Below are positions 22,897-23,321 of a DNA stretch of 23,321 nucleotides, in pieces; position 1 is the first letter of the stretch; each line of letters starts with the position of its first letter. The notes below the pieces were generated by a model that ran no database searches, was not told the DNA's origin, and saw only the letters and a list, made by a program, of their open reading frames with translations. A program made the position numbers and the translations under genes. This DNA comes from Planctomycetota bacterium (GTDB taxonomy: Bacteria; Planctomycetota; Planctomycetia; Gemmatales; Gemmataceae): NCBI GenBank assembly GCA_018970845.1, contig JAGWVO010000009.1, forward strand, positions 1 to 23,321, written 5' to 3'.

Positions 22897-22924
22897 CCCC
22901 CGGTGTCTCACCGGGGGATTTTCA
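22897..22924 (+). terminator. Rho-independent terminator after groES
   Basis: CCCCCGGTG and CACCGGGGG form a perfect 9-bp stem (22897-22905 and 22909-22917) with a TCT loop, followed at once by ATTTTCA. It lies 28 bases after the groES stop. GC-rich stem, tight loop and T-rich tail make this the clearest terminator in the window. Confidence 0.85.
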
Positions 22925-23073
22925 TTGGCGCGCCTTGCGCCATGCCTGGTCGACTGCGCGCCAAGGCCCTGTCGCCCCAAGCGAATTCCTTGAAAAAATC
23001 GCTTCTGGGAAATGGCCTGCCGTTTGCTCCAAGGCTTAGAATGATCAAATTCCGCCAACTTGGAGAATCCTCC

Positions 23074-23321
23074 ATGATCCGACATGTGCTCATGATTTCA
23101 GCGGTTCCCCTGGCCATGGCCATGATCGCCTTGCCTTGCGGCGCGCAATCCCCCGATATCGATGCCGTTGCCGCCAAGGCGGTGGCGTACCTCCGCAAGA
23201 CACAGGAGGAGAACGGCGGCTGGTCAACCAAGTTGAGCCCCGGCGTGACTGGAATCGTGGTGACGGGCTTGATCAAGGGTGGCAAAGTGTCCCCGGACGA
23301 TCCGATGGTGGCCAAGGGACT
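23074..23321 (+). CDS. Exported prenyltransferase/squalene-oxidase-repeat protein, N-terminal part (cut by window edge)
   Basis: Eighty-two codons plus two bases are visible before the right edge, with no stop. The start at 23074 has GGAG 8 bases upstream and gives a normal signal peptide (MIRHVLM, hydrophobic to about residue 22, then GAQS). An in-frame ATG at 23041 with AAGG upstream is an alternative. The mature part begins with AVAYLRKTQEENGGWSTKLS, then TGIVVTGLIKGG, the QxxxGGW pattern of an alpha/alpha-toroid repeat as in squalene cyclases and related planctomycete exported repeat proteins. These planctomycete forms are usually not true terpene cyclases. The gene stands about 150 bases after the groES terminator, so it probably has its own promoter, which I cannot place. 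Confidence 0.8.
   Translation, partial: MIRHVLMISAVPLAMAMIALPCGAQSPDIDAVAAKAVAYLRKTQEENGGWSTKLSPGVTGIVVTGLIKGGKVSPDDPMVAKG

Noticed and set aside
22870..23073. groEL or a second chaperonin gene after groES
   Set aside because: The 204 bases after groES hold a terminator and no coding frame; the next gene is a squalene-cyclase-like repeat protein.
1..23321. tRNA, rRNA, CRISPR array, insertion sequence or prophage
   Set aside because: No cloverleaf-like unit, no regularly spaced repeat, and no transposase, integrase or phage motif was seen in any frame.

Overview
The window looks like chromosomal DNA of a planctomycete (class Planctomycetia; I cannot place it lower). It is GC-rich and carries several families typical of that group: three DUF1501 proteins, two PSCyt2/PSD1 (DUF1549/DUF1553) cytochrome-like proteins, a DUF1559 pilin-like protein with a small lipoprotein next to it, a DUF1571 protein, and a squalene-cyclase-like repeat protein. 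No tRNA, rRNA, CRISPR array, transposase, integrase or phage gene was seen.

Layout. (1) Positions 4472 down to 1, minus strand: an operon-like run of a PSCyt2-PSD1 protein without the N-terminal PSCyt1 heme domain, a DUF1501 protein, a secreted cupin, and the start of an exported ankyrin-like protein cut by the window edge. (2) 4557-7613, plus strand: a MATE-type transporter, then a DUF1559 pilin-like protein and a small lipoprotein. (3) 12984 down to 7623, minus strand: an MtaB-like tRNA methylthiotransferase, a full-length PSCyt1-PSCyt2-PSD1 protein, and its overlapping DUF1501 partner. (4) 13088-20844, plus strand: six closely spaced genes, leuC, leuD (4-bp overlap), a rhomboid protease with an N-terminal winged-helix-like domain, a ceramidase-like/LamG secreted protein, a third DUF1501 protein, and a second rhomboid. 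(5) 20941-23321, plus strand: a DUF1571 protein, a stand-alone receiver protein, groES followed by a clear intrinsic terminator, and the start of an exported prenyltransferase/squalene-oxidase-repeat protein.

How the genes may work together. LeuC and LeuD form isopropylmalate isomerase (leucine synthesis). The PSCyt/DUF1501 pairs are conserved planctomycete exported pairs of unknown substrate. The most unusual block is 14991-20844, where two rhomboid proteases with complete catalytic motifs bracket a secreted ceramidase-like/LamG protein and a DUF1501 protein in one directon behind leuCD. Whether these form one envelope system is inference; the sequence shows only tight packing, shared strand and intact catalytic motifs. 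All gaps between genes are under about 230 bases.
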